Shown piece by piece: positions 24,518-32,137 of a stretch of 32,137 bases of DNA. The notes below the pieces were generated by a model that made no database searches, was not told where the DNA came from, and was given only the letters and a program-made list of their open reading frames with translations. The position numbers and the translations under genes were made by a program. Positions within the stretch are counted from its first letter, which is position 1. Every line of letters starts with the position of its first letter. This DNA comes from Cognatilysobacter segetis (GTDB lineage Bacteria; Pseudomonadota; Gammaproteobacteria; Xanthomonadales; Xanthomonadaceae), in the NCBI RefSeq assembly GCF_004359965.1, contig NZ_SMRQ01000030.1, forward strand, positions 1 to 32,137, given 5' to 3'.

Positions 24518-27403
24518 ATGCGAGGCCCCTCCGAACCGGCGATCGACACGTCCCCCACCCCGGGCGACGAGGTCCGCACCACCACCTGCTACATGTGCGC
24601 CTGCCGCTGCGGAATCAAGGTCTGGCTGCAGGACGGCCGGATCCGGTACATCCAGGGCAACCCCGAGCACCCGGTGAACAAGGGCGTGCTCTGCGCCAAG
24701 GGGTCGGCGGGGATCATGCAGCACTACTCTCCCGCCCGGCTCTCGCGGCCGCTCAAGCGGGTGGGCGAGCGCGGCAAGGGCGAGTTCGAGGAGATTTCCT
24801 GGGACGAGGCGCTGGACCTGGCGACGTCCTGGCTCCGCCCGATCCGCGAGCGCAATCCGGACGAGCTCGCCTTCTTCACCGGCCGCGACCAGAGCCAAGC
24901 GCTGACCGGCTGGTGGGCGCAGCAGTTCGGCACGATCAACTACGCCGCGCACGGCGGCTTCTGCTCGGTGAACATGGCCGCGGGCGGGCTCTACACGCTG
25001 GGCGGCAGCTTCTGGGAATTCGGCGAGCCGGACTGGGAGCGCACGCGCTACCTGATGCTCTGGGGCGTCGCCGAGGACCACGACTCCAACCCGATCAAGC
25101 TCGGCCTCGGCCACCTGAAGGCGCGCGGCGCGAAGATCGTCTCGGTCAATCCGGTGCGCACCGGCTACGGGGCGATCGCGGACGAGTGGATCGGCATCCG
25201 CCCCGGCACCGACGGGCTGTTCGCCTTTGCGCTGATCCACGAGCTGCTGCGCACCGACCGCATCGACCTCGACTACCTCGTGCGCTACACCACTGCGCAC
25301 TGGCTGGTGGTCCGGAATCCGGGCGCGGCGGACGACGGCCTGTTCGCGCGCGACGCCGAGGGGCGCCCGCTGTGCTTCGACCGCACGAGCGGTGCAACGG
25401 TCGATGCGAATTCGATCGACGTGCAGCCCGCCGTCGTCGGCGAATACACGCTGGCCGACGGCCGCATCGCCGTGCCGTCGTTCCAGCTGCTCGCCGAGCG
25501 CTATCTCGATCCGCAGTATTCGCCGGACGCGGTCAGCGACCGCTGCGGCATCCCCGCCGACACCATCCGCCGCATCGCGCGCGAACTGGCGGAGAACGCG
25601 TTCGACCATGAGCTTCGGCTGCCCGTCGCGTGGACCGACGCGTGGGGCCGCGAGCACGCCGAGATGGTGGGCCGTCCGGTGTCGATGCACGCCATGCGCG
25701 GCATCAGCGCGCACAGCAACGGCTTCCACACCTGCCGCGCGCTGCACGTGCTGCAGCTGCTGCTTGGCGCGGTCGACACGCCGGGCTCGTTCCGCTACCA
25801 GCCGCCGTTCCCGAAGCCGATTCCGCCGCCGAATCGCCCGGGCCGCGCGCGCCAGCCCAACGGCGTGCTCGACGCCGCGCCGCTCGGTTTCGTGCACGGC
25901 CCGGAGGACCTCGTCGTCGACGAACACGGCCAGCCGCGCCGCATCGACCACGCGTTCTCGTGGAGCTATCCGCTCGCCGCGCACGGGATGATGCACACGG
26001 TCATCCGCAACGCCTGGGCGCGCGATCCCTACAAGATCGACACGCTCATGATGTTCATGGCGAACATGAGCTGGAACTCGTCGATGAACACCGCCGAGAC
26101 CATCGGCTGGCTCACCGACAGGGACGAGAACGGCGAGTACCGCATCCCGCGCATCATCTACTGCGATGCGTTCTCCTCCGAGATGGTCGCGTACGCCGAC
26201 CTCGTGTTCCCCGACCCGACGTACCTCGAGCGCTTCGACGCGATCAGCCTGCTCGACCGCCCGATCTCCGATGCCGACGGCGCCGCGGACGCCATCCGCC
26301 ATCCGCTGTTCGATCCGGCCACGCAGCCCGACGCGCAGGGCCGCCCGCGCGACATCCGCGGCTTCCAGAGCGTGCTGATCGACCTCGGCGCGCGGCTCGG
26401 CTTCCCGGGCCTCGTCAACGAGAATGGCACGCCAAAGTACCGCGACTACGCCGACTACATCGTTCGCCACGAGCGCGCGCCGGGCGTGGGCCTGCTCGCG
26501 GGCTGGCGCGGCGAGCACGGCGAACTCGAAGCCAAGGGTGCGCCGAATCCGTCGCAGCTCGACGCCTATATCGCGAACAACGGCTTCTGGCGCAGCGAGA
26601 TGCCCGAGCACGCGCGCTACTTCAAGATGGCCAACCGCGGCTATCTCGACTGGGCTCAGCAGAAGGGCTTCCTCGGGAGCGGCGCGCCGATCCTGCAGCA
26701 GCTCTATTCCGAGACGTTGCAGAAGTTCCGCCTCGCCGCGCAGGGGCATGGGCCGCACGTGCCGCCGCCCGAGCACCGCGATCGTGTCGCGACTTACTTT
26801 GACCCGCTTCCCATTTGGTACGAGCCGTTCGAGCAGGCGCAGCAGGGCGAGGCCGGCGACCGCGAATTCCCGCTGTCGGCCATCACGCAGCGGCCGATGT
26901 TCATGTACCACGCCTGGCATTCGCAGAACGCCTGGCTGCGTCAGATCGCCACGCGCAACTACCTCTACCTGCATCCGGACACCGCGGCGAAGCACGGCAT
27001 CGGCGACGAGGACTGGATCGACGTCACCTCGCACAACGGCACGATCACCGTGCAGGCACGCACCGCGTCGAACGTGCAGCCCGACACCGTGTGGACGTGG
27101 AACGCGATCGGCAAGCGCCGCGGCGCGTGGAAGCTGCCCAAGGACGCGCCGGAAGCGACCAAGGGCTTCCTGCTCAACCACCTGATCTCCGACATCACGC
27201 CGAAGGGCGACTACGCGAACGCCGATCCGGTGACGGGCCAGGCCGCCTGGTTCGACCTGCGCGTACGCATCGCGCCCGCCGCGTCGACGGGTGCCCTGTC
27301 GCAGCCGCAGTTCGCCACGCTCGCGGGCGCGCCGGCGGACGATCGACCGCTGCGCTACGGCGCCGACTTCCGCCGCGAACGCGACTCCCGCGAGGCCTCA
27401 TGA
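24518..27403 (+). CDS. Molybdopterin oxidoreductase catalytic subunit, SoeA-like
   Basis: A 961-residue member of the DMSO reductase family of bis-MGD molybdoenzymes. The N-terminal [4Fe-4S] motif is C24-x2-C27-x3-C31-x27-C59, with an extra Cys29. The molybdenum ligand is probably Cys149 in GGFCSVNMAAGG. No twin-arginine signal precedes the cluster, so the enzyme should be cytoplasmic, as known for SoeABC sulfite:quinone oxidoreductase. GGSFWEFGEPDW, WGVAEDHDSNPIKLG, VSVNPVRTGYG and the C-terminal MGD-binding domain (SQNAWLRQI, NYLYLHPDTAAKHGI) fit the SoeA branch. Sulfite oxidation to sulfate with quinone as acceptor is the likely reaction; other uncharacterised complex iron-sulfur molybdoenzymes cannot be excluded. 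The gene overlaps the next one by ATGA. Confidence 0.83.
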   Translation: MRGPSEPAIDTSPTPGDEVRTTTCYMCACRCGIKVWLQDGRIRYIQGNPEHPVNKGVLCAKGSAGIMQHYSPARLSRPLKRVGERGKGEFEEISWDEALDLATSWLRPIRERNPDELAFFTGRDQSQALTGWWAQQFGTINYAAHGGFCSVNMAAGGLYTLGGSFWEFGEPDWERTRYLMLWGVAEDHDSNPIKLGLGHLKARGAKIVSVNPVRTGYGAIADEWIGIRPGTDGLFAFALIHELLRTDRIDLDYLVRYTTAHWLVVRNPGAADDGLFARDAEGRPLCFDRTSGATVDANSIDVQPAVVGEYTLADGRIAVPSFQLLAERYLDPQYSPDAVSDRCGIPADTIRRIARELAENAFDHELRLPVAWTDAWGREHAEMVGRPVSMHAMRGISAHSNGFHTCRALHVLQLLLGAVDTPGSFRYQPPFPKPIPPPNRPGRARQPNGVLDAAPLGFVHGPEDLVVDEHGQPRRIDHAFSWSYPLAAHGMMHTVIRNAWARDPYKIDTLMMFMANMSWNSSMNTAETIGWLTDRDENGEYRIPRIIYCDAFSSEMVAYADLVFPDPTYLERFDAISLLDRPISDADGAADAIRHPLFDPATQPDAQGRPRDIRGFQSVLIDLGARLGFPGLVNENGTPKYRDYADYIVRHERAPGVGLLAGWRGEHGELEAKGAPNPSQLDAYIANNGFWRSEMPEHARYFKMANRGYLDWAQQKGFLGSGAPILQQLYSETLQKFRLAAQGHGPHVPPPEHRDRVATYFDPLPIWYEPFEQAQQGEAGDREFPLSAITQRPMFMYHAWHSQNAWLRQIATRNYLYLHPDTAAKHGIGDEDWIDVTSHNGTITVQARTASNVQPDTVWTWNAIGKRRGAWKLPKDAPEATKGFLLNHLISDITPKGDYANADPVTGQAAWFDLRVRIAPAASTGALSQPQFATLAGAPADDRPLRYGADFRRERDSREAS

Positions 27404-27612
27404 CACCGCGAAAGATCATCGGCTACGCGCTGGTCGCGCTCGGCTTCCTGCTGATCATCCTGCTCGGCTACGGCGTCATCGAGCCGTTCGGCGATTTCAC
27501 CGTCGCGAACGACCTCGGCGGCCTGATGCGCGTGCTCGCGCCGAGCGTGGCCATTCCGTTCGCGATCTTCCTGGTCGGCATCGCGCTCGCCCGCGGAGGA
27601 CGCCGCCGGTGA
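27400..27612 (+). CDS. Two-helix membrane microprotein within the soe-like operon
   Basis: A 70-residue protein starting in the ATGA overlap with the soeA-like stop and ending in the overlap with the soeB-like GTG start, so it is embedded by translational coupling on both sides. Two predicted membrane helices (about residues 7-24 and 47-63) are joined by a loop with EPFGDFTVANDLGG and flanked by basic residues (MTPRK at the N-terminus, ARGGRRR at the end). I recognise no family and it is not part of the described SoeABC set. Position suggests a small accessory subunit that stabilises the membrane anchor or quinone site, as CydX does for cytochrome bd; this is inference. Confidence 0.75.
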   Translation: MTPRKIIGYALVALGFLLIILLGYGVIEPFGDFTVANDLGGLMRVLAPSVAIPFAIFLVGIALARGGRRR

Positions 27613-28544
27613 CGATGCTGCCGCCGCCGACACCGAAGAAGCTCGGGCTCGTGATCGACCTCGACACCTGCGTGGGCTGCCATGCCTGCGCGGTGGCCTG
27701 CAAGGAATGGAATGCGGGCGGCTTTTCCGCGCCGCTGCCGGACGAGAAACCCTACGGCGAGCATCCGACCGGCGTCTGGTTCAACCGGGTACACAGCTAC
27801 GAGCTGGCCGCGGTGCTGGTCGACGAAGCGCCGCCCGCCACGGCGCGCGAATCGCACACGTCGATGCGCGATGCCGGCCACCTCGGCGACTTCGACCGCA
27901 GTGTCGGCGTCGACGCCGCGCGCGCCGAGCCGCCGCACGCGGACCGTCCGGACTCGACGTCTTCAGCGATGCCGCGCACGGGCTGCACGTCGATGAACCT
28001 CGCCGCCGATCTCGCGCAACCGGCGATGACCCTGCACTTCCCACGCTCGTGCCTGCACTGCGAGGAACCGGCCTGCGTCACGGTCTGCCCGACCGGCGCG
28101 AGCTACAAGCGCGCCGAGGACGGCATCGTGCTGGTCGACGAGAGCAAGTGCATCGGCTGCAAGCTGTGCTCGTGGGCCTGCCCCTACGGCGCGCGCGAGT
28201 ACAGCAGCGTCGAGGGCGTCATGAAGAAGTGCACGCTCTGCATCGACCGGATCTACAACGAGAACCTGCCGGAAGCCGAGCGCCAGCCGGCCTGCGTACA
28301 GGCCTGCCCGACCCGCGCGCGCCACTTCGGCGACCTCGCCGATCCCGAGTCCAAGGTGTCGAAGCTGGTCGCCGAGCGCGGCGGCGTCGACCTGATGGCA
28401 TCGCTAGGCTACAAGCCGACCAATAAGTACCTGCCGCCGCGACCGCGTCGTGGTGCGACGACGGCGACCGCCACCGAGGAAGCGCTCGACACGAAGGCGC
28501 TGCCGCCGGTGCTGCGCTGGCTCGACCGCGTGCTGTCGCGCTGA
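27609..28544 (+). CDS. 4Fe-4S ferredoxin subunit, SoeB/DmsB-like, with insertion
   Basis: A 311-residue electron-transfer subunit with four [4Fe-4S] motifs: Cys21-24-27-31, Cys148-151-156-160, Cys181-184-187-191 and Cys208-211-229-233. CVGCHACAVACKEWN, RSCLHCEEPACVTVCPTGA and CKLCSWACPYGARE match SoeB-type subunits. GGAGGA eight bases before the GTG at 27609 supports that start over the ATG two codons later. Between the first cluster region and RSCLHC lies an insertion of about 70 residues (about 71-139), hydrophilic and Ala/Asp/Ser/Pro/Arg-rich with a single Cys126; related subunits are about 235-240 residues without it. The frame is intact. It likely passes electrons between the molybdopterin subunit and the membrane anchor. 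Confidence 0.9.
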   Translation: MTMLPPPTPKKLGLVIDLDTCVGCHACAVACKEWNAGGFSAPLPDEKPYGEHPTGVWFNRVHSYELAAVLVDEAPPATARESHTSMRDAGHLGDFDRSVGVDAARAEPPHADRPDSTSSAMPRTGCTSMNLAADLAQPAMTLHFPRSCLHCEEPACVTVCPTGASYKRAEDGIVLVDESKCIGCKLCSWACPYGAREYSSVEGVMKKCTLCIDRIYNENLPEAERQPACVQACPTRARHFGDLADPESKVSKLVAERGGVDLMASLGYKPTNKYLPPRPRRGATTATATEEALDTKALPPVLRWLDRVLSR

Positions 28545-28551
28545 GGACCCC

Positions 28552-29502
28552 ATGCATCCCGCCCTCTCCGTCATCTTCTTCACCACGCTGTCGGGGCTCG
28601 GCTACGGCCTGCTCGCATGGAGCGGCATCGCGGCGCTGGTCGGCACCTCGCCGCGCGCGCTGCTGTCCGCGCTCGTGCTGGGCGTGCTCCTGTCCGTCGT
28701 CGGCCTGCTGTGCTCGGTCGGCCACCTCGGCAAGCCGTTGCGGGCCTGGCGCGCGTTCTCGCAATGGCGCACGTCATGGCTGTCGCGCGAAGGCGTGGTC
28801 TCGCTCGCGACGTTCGCACCCGCGCTGCTACTGGTTGCCGCGTTCCTGCCGCGCTTTTTCGCGGTCGACCTCGGCGGCGCATCGCTCACCGGCGGCGTCG
28901 TGCTGGCCGCGGCGGCCGTGCTGCTCGCGCTCGGCGCGCTCGCGACCGTCTACTGCACGTCGATGATCTACGCGTCGCTCAAGCCCATCCCGGCCTGGAC
29001 GCATCGCAGCGTGCCCGCCGTCTACCTGCTGTTCGCCCTCGTCTCCGGCGGCATCGCGTTCCTCACGCTGCGCGCTGTCTTCGGCGCGACGCCGTCGCGC
29101 GCGACGCTGCTGCTGACGATCCTCGGCCTCGGCCTGCTCGCGCTGCTGAAGGCGCGCTACTGGTCCGCGATCGATACGACGCCGCTTCCGGTCACGCGCG
29201 GCGAGGCCATCGGCCTGCCGGCGCGCGAGGTCCGCGTGTTCGAGCGCCCGCACACCGAAGGCAACTTCGTGACGCGCGAAATGGTGTTCGTGCTTGCGCG
29301 CAGGCACGCGTCTCGCCTGCGCGCGATCGCACTGGTCGCCTTCGCGACGCTGCCCGCACTCGCGCTGGCCGCGACGTGGATCGTCCCGACCGCCGCCACG
29401 ACGCTGCTGGCCATCGCCACGCTGTCGGTGCTGGTCGGCGCGTTCGTCGAGCGCTGGCTGTTCTTCGCCGAAGCACGCCACCTGGTGTCGCAGTACTACT
29501 GA
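28552..29502 (+). CDS. Membrane anchor subunit, DmsC/SoeC-like
   Basis: A 316-residue integral membrane protein with eight predicted helices, of the DmsC/SoeC anchor family. These proteins hold the catalytic dimer on the cytoplasmic side of the inner membrane and pass electrons to or from quinone. LCSVGHLGKPLRAWRAFSQWRTSWLSREG is the family's conserved loop, followed by CTSMIYASLKPIPAWTH. GAGGA lies five bases before the ATG at 28552, seven bases after the soeB-like stop. It is fourth in the operon. Confidence 0.92.
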   Translation: MHPALSVIFFTTLSGLGYGLLAWSGIAALVGTSPRALLSALVLGVLLSVVGLLCSVGHLGKPLRAWRAFSQWRTSWLSREGVVSLATFAPALLLVAAFLPRFFAVDLGGASLTGGVVLAAAAVLLALGALATVYCTSMIYASLKPIPAWTHRSVPAVYLLFALVSGGIAFLTLRAVFGATPSRATLLLTILGLGLLALLKARYWSAIDTTPLPVTRGEAIGLPAREVRVFERPHTEGNFVTREMVFVLARRHASRLRAIALVAFATLPALALAATWIVPTAATTLLAIATLSVLVGAFVERWLFFAEARHLVSQYY

Positions 29503-29521
29503 ACCGCGCAGGAGTTCCGTC

Positions 29522-29911
29522 ATGACCTCCGACGAAACCGCGATCCGCGCCCTCATCTGGCAATGGCACGACGCGACCGCCGTCGGTGACGTCGATGCCG
29601 TGCTGTCGCTGATGGCGAAGGACGTGCAGTTCCTCGTGCCGGGCCGCGAACCGATGCTGGGTCGGGATGCGTTCGAGGACGGCCTGCGCTCCCTGCTGAA
29701 GACGCATCGCATCCGCTCGAGCGGCGACGTGCGCGAGGTGCAGGTGTCGGGCGATCTCGCGTTCGTGACCGCGCGCCTGACCGTCCGCATCGAACCGCTC
29801 GAAGGCGGCGGCGCGAGCGAACGCAGCGGCTATGCCCTGTCCGTGTTCCGGCGCATGGCTGACGGGTCCTGGCAACTCATCCGCGACGCCAACCTGCTGG
29901 CGGCAGGCTGA
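29522..29911 (+). CDS. DUF4440 / SnoaL-fold small protein (SgcJ/EcaC family)
   Basis: A 129-residue protein of the NTF2-like alpha+beta barrel fold. ETAIRALIWQWHDATAVGDVDAVLSLMAKDVQFLVPGREPMLGRDAF and the ending GSWQLIRDANL fit the DUF4440 SgcJ/EcaC group. Such proteins bind small ligands and in some cases catalyse isomerisation or hydration, but activity cannot be assigned. AGGAG lies eight bases before the ATG, 19 bases after the anchor subunit gene, so it is probably the last gene of the molybdoenzyme operon. It is convergent with hemC (26-base gap). Confidence 0.83.
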   Translation: MTSDETAIRALIWQWHDATAVGDVDAVLSLMAKDVQFLVPGREPMLGRDAFEDGLRSLLKTHRIRSSGDVREVQVSGDLAFVTARLTVRIEPLEGGGASERSGYALSVFRRMADGSWQLIRDANLLAAG

Positions 29912-29937
29912 CGTCCAGACCGGGTCGGCGCCGGACC

Positions 29938-30894
29938 TCAGGACACGAACGGCCCGGTATCCGGTTCCGACGACGCGGCGATGAGCGCGGCCGCACCGTG
30001 CCCGAGCAGTTCCTGCGCGACGCGTTCGCCGAGCGCGTCGGGCGCATCGATGCCGCCCTCGGCGGACGCGCGCACCTGGCGGCCGTCGACCGCCGAGCCG
30101 ACCAGCCCTTCCAGGTGCAGGCGCGTGCCGGAGAGCCTGGCGAACGCGGCGACCGGCACGTGGCAGCTGCCGTGCAGCGCACGGTTCATCGCCCGCTCCG
30201 CTTCGACGCAGGTGCGCGTCGCGGCGTCGTTGAGCGCGGCGAACAGCGCGACGGTCGCCGCGTCGTCGCTGCGGCATTCGATCGCGATCGCGCCCTGCGC
30301 CGGCGCGGGCAGCCAGTCCGGGGCGTCGAGGCGCGCCCGGATGCGGTCGTCGAAACCGAGGCGCTGCAGGCCGGCGCAGGCCAGCACGATCGCGTCGTAG
30401 TCGCCGGCATCGAGCTTGGCGAGTCGCGTGTTCACGTTGCCGCGCAGGTCGCGCAGCACCAGGTCCGGGCGCCGCGCGCGCAGCTGCGCCTGCCGACGCA
30501 GCGACGACGTGCCGACCACCGCGCCCTTCGGCAGCGCGTCGAGGCCGGCATGGCGGTTGCTGACGAACGCATCGGCATGGTCCGCGCGCGCGAGGATCGC
30601 CGGCAGCGCGAAGCCGGGTTCGAGCTCCATCGGCACGTCCTTGAGCGAATGCACGGCGCAGTCGGCGTCGCCGCGCAGCATCGCGAGCTCGAGCTCCTTG
30701 AGGAACAGGCCCTTGCCGCCGATCGCCGCGAGCGAACGGTCCAGCACCTCGTCCCCGCGCGTGCTCATCGGCACCAGTTCCACCGCCAGGCCCGGATGCG
30801 CGGCGCGCAGGCGATCGGCGACGTGCTCGGTCTGCCAGAGGGCGAGCGGGCTTTTCCGGGTGGCGATGCGGAGGGTGCGGGCGGGCGTCGTCAT
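29938..30894 (-). CDS. hemC: HemC porphobilinogen deaminase (hydroxymethylbilane synthase)
   Basis: Joins four porphobilinogen molecules into hydroxymethylbilane in tetrapyrrole synthesis. The 318-residue product carries [15 protein letters not shown] at the N-terminus, the catalytic Asp86 in [27 protein letters not shown] and the dipyrromethane-cofactor Cys244 in [12 protein letters not shown]. That cofactor segment differs from the common GGCQVP by Ser and His on either side of Cys. The start at ATG 30894 has no usable Shine-Dalgarno sequence, and GACAAT lies six bases before it. algR lies directly upstream on the same strand, as in Pseudomonas. Confidence 0.96.
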   Translation of the reverse strand: MTTPARTLRIATRKSPLALWQTEHVADRLRAAHPGLAVELVPMSTRGDEVLDRSLAAIGGKGLFLKELELAMLRGDADCAVHSLKDVPMELEPGFALPAILARADHADAFVSNRHAGLDALPKGAVVGTSSLRRQAQLRARRPDLVLRDLRGNVNTRLAKLDAGDYDAIVLACAGLQRLGFDDRIRARLDAPDWLPAPAQGAIAIECRSDDAATVALFAALNDAATRTCVEAERAMNRALHGSCHVPVAAFARLSGTRLHLEGLVGSAVDGRQVRASAEGGIDAPDALGERVAQELLGHGAAALIAASSEPDTGPFVS

Positions 30895-30900
30895 CCCCGC

Positions 30901-30906
30901 ATTGTC
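30901..30906 (-). promoter_or_regulatory. -10-like element six bases before the hemC ATG
   Basis: On the minus strand GACAAT (30906-30901) is followed by GCGGGG and then the ATG at 30894, giving the same six-base geometry as the ubiE, lptM and soeA-like starts. A leaderless hemC transcript initiating at or near the start codon is suggested. ATGACG lies about 20 bases upstream as a weak -35. Confidence 0.42.
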
Positions 30907-30920
30907 GCGGATTTGCACCG

Positions 30921-30941
30921 GCGGGCCGTCATCGGGCCCGC
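30921..30941. repeat. Short hairpin in the algR-hemC gap
   Basis: GCGGGCC (30921-30927) and GGCCCGC (30935-30941) pair around a seven-base loop, downstream of algR and upstream of hemC. It may end some algR transcripts before hemC's own promoter. Stem length is modest for this GC content. Confidence 0.3.
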
Positions 30942-30994
30942 GATGTCGCGACCGCCATGCCGGTGGCCGCGGATCCGTGGTTCCTCGACCGCCG

Positions 30995-31726
30995 TCACAG
31001 GTGCGCGAGCCGCTCCCGCAGCGACGCCACGCAGCGCCGGCTCACCTCGAGCGGCTGGCGGCCATGCCGCAGCAGCGCCTGCACGTGGCCGTCGGGGCTG
31101 CGCTTGAGCTCGATGAGCTCGTGCCGCGCGACCAGGCAGTTGCGATGGATGCGCACGAAGCGTTCGCCGAATTCCAGCTCGAGCGAGCGCAGCGATTCCT
31201 CGATGAGATCCTCGCCGCGCGCGTGGTGCACGACGACGTACTTCTCTTCGGCCTGCAGGTAGTGGATGTCGTCGATCGGGATCAGCCGCAGCGAGCCGCG
31301 CAGGCGCGCGCACAGGTGCGTGCGCTTGCGGCCGGCCCCATCGCCGTTGGCGCGCGCCGACGTCAGGCGGCGCACGCGTTCGAGCGCGGCCGCGAGGCGT
31401 TCCGGGCGCACCGGCTTGACCAGGTAGTCCAGCGCCTCGGCCTCGAAGGCCGAGACCGCATGCGCGTCGTAGGCGGTGCAGAAGATCACGGCCGGGCGCG
31501 GTTCGCTCGCGGCGAGGTGCCGCGCGGTCTCCAGCCCGTCCATGCCCGGCATCGATACGTCCAGCAGCACCAGGTCCGGGTGCTGTTCGGCGCAGGCCTG
31601 CAGCGCCTGCGCGCCGTCCGACGCCGTCGCGACCACGCGGATGCCCGGCTGCTCCTCGAGCAGCGCGCGCAGCCGGTCACGGGCCAACGGTTCGTCGTCG
31701 GCGATCACCACGTTCAGCGTATCCAC
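30995..31726 (-). CDS. algR: AlgR-like LytTR response regulator
   Basis: A 243-residue response regulator. The receiver domain (1-115) has the acidic pocket Asp10-Asp11, phospho-acceptor Asp56 in [13 protein letters not shown], Thr84 and Lys104 in YLVKPV. A linker leads to a LytTR DNA-binding domain (about 140-240) with [41 protein letters not shown] and [12 protein letters not shown]. AlgR in Pseudomonas controls alginate and type IV pili and is encoded next to hemC, as here. The start is GTG at 31726 with GGGAGGGG just upstream. No AlgZ-type sensor gene lies between it and the carboxylesterase. Confidence 0.9.
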   Translation of the reverse strand: MDTLNVVIADDEPLARDRLRALLEEQPGIRVVATASDGAQALQACAEQHPDLVLLDVSMPGMDGLETARHLAASEPRPAVIFCTAYDAHAVSAFEAEALDYLVKPVRPERLAAALERVRRLTSARANGDGAGRKRTHLCARLRGSLRLIPIDDIHYLQAEEKYVVVHHARGEDLIEESLRSLELEFGERFVRIHRNCLVARHELIELKRSPDGHVQALLRHGRQPLEVSRRCVASLRERLAHL

Positions 31727-31757
31727 GCACCCCTCCCGCGATACCCCCCCGCCTCCG

Positions 31758-31785
31758 ATATTAGCCTTCCCGGGCGTTCGTGGAA
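31758..31785 (-). promoter_or_regulatory. Candidate sigma-70 promoter for algR
   Basis: On the minus strand TTCCAC (31785-31780) and TAATAT (31763-31758) are separated by 16 bases. TAATAT is an unusually AT-rich island in this GC-rich sequence. Transcription would start near 31751, leaving a leader of about 25 bases that contains the GGGAGGGG ribosome-binding site of algR. Confidence 0.5.
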
Positions 31786-31794
31786 GGGGCGGCC

Positions 31795-32137
31795 TCAGCG
31801 GGCGGCTGAACCGGACACGAGACGCGCGTCCAGCCAGCCGCGCACCGCCTCGATCTCCTCGAGGCAGACCTGGTGCTGCATCGGGTAGGCGTGGAAGTCG
31901 ACATCGAAGCCCAGCGCGCGCAGGCGGCGGGCGGCGTCCTCGCCCGCGGCGAAGGGCACGACGGGATCGAAGCGGCCGTGCGCGACGAAGACCGGCTGCC
32001 CGCGCGCGGCCTCGGGCGTGTCGTCCAGGCGCGCGAGCGCGTCGGTACCGAGCGGGAGGTACGTCGACAGCGCGACCAGGCCGGCCAACGGTTCGCTCCG
32101 CCGCAGGCCCGCCGCCAGCGTGACCGCGCCGCCCTGC
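31795..32137 (-). CDS. Carboxylesterase/phospholipase, alpha/beta hydrolase (5' end beyond window)
   Basis: Partial gene: 113 codons of the C-terminal part are visible and the frame is open to the right edge. The first visible residues, QGGAVTLAAGL, are the end of the nucleophile elbow GFSQGG, so the catalytic Ser lies just outside. The acid GRFDPVVPF and the base in PMQHQVC are present. This is the Abhydrolase_2 carboxylesterase/acyl-protein thioesterase family (EstB-like), a cytoplasmic esterase. It is on the same strand as algR, which starts 68 bases beyond its stop and has its own candidate promoter. Confidence 0.88.
   Translation of the reverse strand, partial: QGGAVTLAAGLRRSEPLAGLVALSTYLPLGTDALARLDDTPEAARGQPVFVAHGRFDPVVPFAAGEDAARRLRALGFDVDFHAYPMQHQVCLEEIEAVRGWLDARLVSGSAAR

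Noticed and set aside
24416-27181. Open frame of 921 codons on the minus strand
   Set aside because: Antisense to the soeA-like gene, low-complexity and without motifs, while the sense frame has every cluster and cofactor residue.

Overview
The window is a gene-dense, very GC-rich stretch of chromosome from a Gammaproteobacterium. Gene content and order (mreB-mreC; lptM-dapF-DUF484-xerC-hslV-hslU; algR-hemC; many exported S9 and M1 peptidases) point to the family Lysobacteraceae (Xanthomonadaceae), for example a Lysobacter- or Luteimonas-like organism. The genus cannot be fixed from sequence alone. I see no insertion sequences, phage genes, tRNAs, rRNAs or CRISPR arrays. No gap longer than about 250 bases lacks a gene. 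Very long open frames antisense to real genes are by-products of the GC-rich third codon positions.

Layout. 1-2141 (minus): mreB then mreC (cut by the window edge), the cell-shape pair. 2390-3325 (plus): a PfkB-family, adenosine kinase-like enzyme. 3347-5269 (minus): a cyclic-di-GMP EAL phosphodiesterase, a lipoprotein and a DUF5329 protein. 5395-9758: a lipoprotein M1 metallopeptidase divergent from a large exported CBM9/DUF5916 protein. 9857-11706 (minus): ubiE, a catalytically dead-looking homologue of type II dehydroquinase, and a DUF2269 membrane protein. 11795-12286 (plus): a small DUF6328-like membrane protein. 12294-17555 (minus): DUF454, lptM, dapF, DUF484, xerC, hslV, hslU. 17683-22410 (minus): a small membrane protein, a prolyl oligopeptidase-like enzyme and an oligopeptidase B-like enzyme in tandem. 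22507-24359 (minus): a WYL-domain regulator translationally coupled to a patatin-like phospholipase. 24518-29911 (plus): a five-gene molybdoenzyme operon. 29938-31726 (minus): algR then hemC. From 31795 to the right edge: the C-terminal part of a carboxylesterase.

The most interesting unit is the molybdoenzyme operon. It encodes a cytoplasmic molybdopterin catalytic subunit resembling SoeA (sulfite:quinone oxidoreductase), a 70-residue two-helix membrane protein, a SoeB-like four-cluster ferredoxin subunit with an unusual insertion of about 70 residues, a DmsC/SoeC-type membrane anchor and a DUF4440 (SnoaL-fold) protein. The small membrane protein and the insertion are the two parts I cannot match to the textbook SoeABC complex. 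The WYL regulator-patatin pair is transcribed divergently from this operon.

Two further observations stand out. Four genes (ubiE, lptM, hemC, soeA-like) have no Shine-Dalgarno sequence but carry a -10-like hexamer exactly six bases before the ATG, the expected geometry of leaderless transcripts. The dehydroquinase homologue keeps the fold signature but lacks the usual catalytic residues. hslV also has a sigma-32-like heat-shock promoter and a structured leader.
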